Source: Aestuariibacter sp. A3R04
Lineage (GTDB): Bacteria; Pseudomonadota; Gammaproteobacteria; Enterobacterales; Alteromonadaceae
Length of the DNA stretch: 64,000 nt
Direction: 5' to 3'
Assembly: GCF_018860805.1 (NCBI RefSeq)
Contig: NZ_JAHKQR010000002.1
Location: forward strand, 186,001 to 250,000
Numbering within the stretch: position 1 is the first letter of the stretch; each line of letters opens with the position of its first letter. The position numbers and the translations under genes are program-made. Under the pieces are notes generated by a model. That model was not told where the DNA came from and made no database searches. It saw nothing but the letters and a program-made list of their open reading frames with translations. Of this stretch, positions 63,758 to 64,000 are shown in pieces.

Positions 63758-64000
63758 CTAGCCTTTCAAAGTCAGAATTCTCGTACTCTCAATGGTGTGG
63801 CAGAATTGGGCGAGTTCAATGCCTTTCAGAAAGGGGTTGATAGCGGCTTTTCCACAGTAGGTGGAGTGAAACTCTTTTAATTCGCTGCCGTTGTGGAGTA
63901 AACCCGTCACGTAATCTTGTTGATAGGGGCGCAGTGAAGAGAGTTGAGGCGCAGCTAGCTCCTGTAAATTCTGAAGCTCATTTCTCTCCTGCCAGGTCGC
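63758..64000 (-). CDS. Unidentified CDS, 3' end only
   Basis: Eighty in-frame codons run from the right edge to TAG at 63760-63758 on the minus strand. The translation is protein-like with good codon use (NLQELAAPQLSSLRPYQQDY, LHNGSELKEFHSTYCGKAA, FLKGIELAQFCHTIES). I do not recognise it. The gene starts outside the window, so its length and identity are unknown. Confidence 0.6.
   Translation of the reverse strand, partial: ATWQERNELQNLQELAAPQLSSLRPYQQDYVTGLLHNGSELKEFHSTYCGKAAINPFLKGIELAQFCHTIESTRILTLKG

Noticed and set aside
1..64000. Search for tRNA/rRNA, IS elements, attachment sites, riboswitches, toxin-antitoxin, defence or phage genes
   Set aside because: None with convincing sequence was seen; gene order is that of a chromosomal region with short accessory inserts.

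Overview
This 64-kb window looks like the chromosome of a free-living, aerobic marine gammaproteobacterium of the Alteromonadales (Alteromonas-like). The evidence is the gammaproteobacterial rpsU-yqeY-dnaG-rpoD block next to a divergent tsaD, folB-folK-uppP divergent from plsY, SstT, RdgC, AcnB, two HAE-type RND pumps, a TonB-dependent receptor, an OprB-type porin, a PEP-CTERM protein and a very large secreted nuclease. Assignments rest on reading the protein sequences and recalled family motifs; no database search was run. I see no tRNA, rRNA, IS element, integrase, phage gene or CRISPR array.

Layout, left to right. 0-3.3 kb: the 5' part of phoB (leaving the window on the left), an orphan membrane histidine kinase and rdgC. 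3.3-9.7 kb: a divergent HxlR regulator/AcuI-like reductase pair, a divergent XRE-cupin regulator/BenE transporter pair with a clear shared operator, an HDOD protein and an M49-like metallopeptidase lipoprotein. 9.7-14 kb: housekeeping genes (hinT, uppP, folK, folB, plsY, sstT). 14-21.2 kb: accessory genes (a helical protein of unknown function, a PEP-CTERM protein, an OprB porin, an NHL beta-propeller protein, a GH127 glycosidase). 21.3-27.8 kb: a long-type acnB, an S9 peptidase lipoprotein and tsaD. 27.9-32.8 kb: the macromolecular synthesis block rpsU, yqeY, dnaG, rpoD with internal hairpins.

32.8-35.8 kb: a LysR regulator, a DUF1611 protein and a dipeptide-epimerase-like enolase-superfamily protein, matching the organisation of the dgcR-dgcN-dgcA D-glutamate catabolism genes of marine bacteria. 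36-42.3 kb: an FMN reductase, tpm, an RND pump with its adaptor, and a Nudix-like lipoprotein that appears to have lost its catalytic box. 42.3-51 kb: a catabolic cluster (class II aldolase-like, enolase-superfamily dehydratase, AhpD-like, amidohydrolase lactonase, SDR, DmdC-like acyl-CoA dehydrogenase, TonB-dependent receptor). Its SDR, lactonase and dehydratase classes resemble a non-phosphorylative sugar or sugar-acid route, but the substrate cannot be read from sequence. 51-57.2 kb: a complete tripartite RND system and a small lipoprotein-like ORF. 57.5-62 kb: a 1504-residue secreted protein that combines an EndA-type endonuclease, lamin-tail domains, an ExeM/NucH-type exonuclease/phosphatase domain and a dockerin-like calcium-binding tail. 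62.3-64 kb: a TetR regulator, a DUF3016 protein and an unidentified partial gene.

The most unusual items are the two-nuclease fusion, the catabolic cluster of unknown substrate, the long-type AcnB, the degenerate Nudix lipoprotein and the terminator-like hairpin in the rpoD leader.
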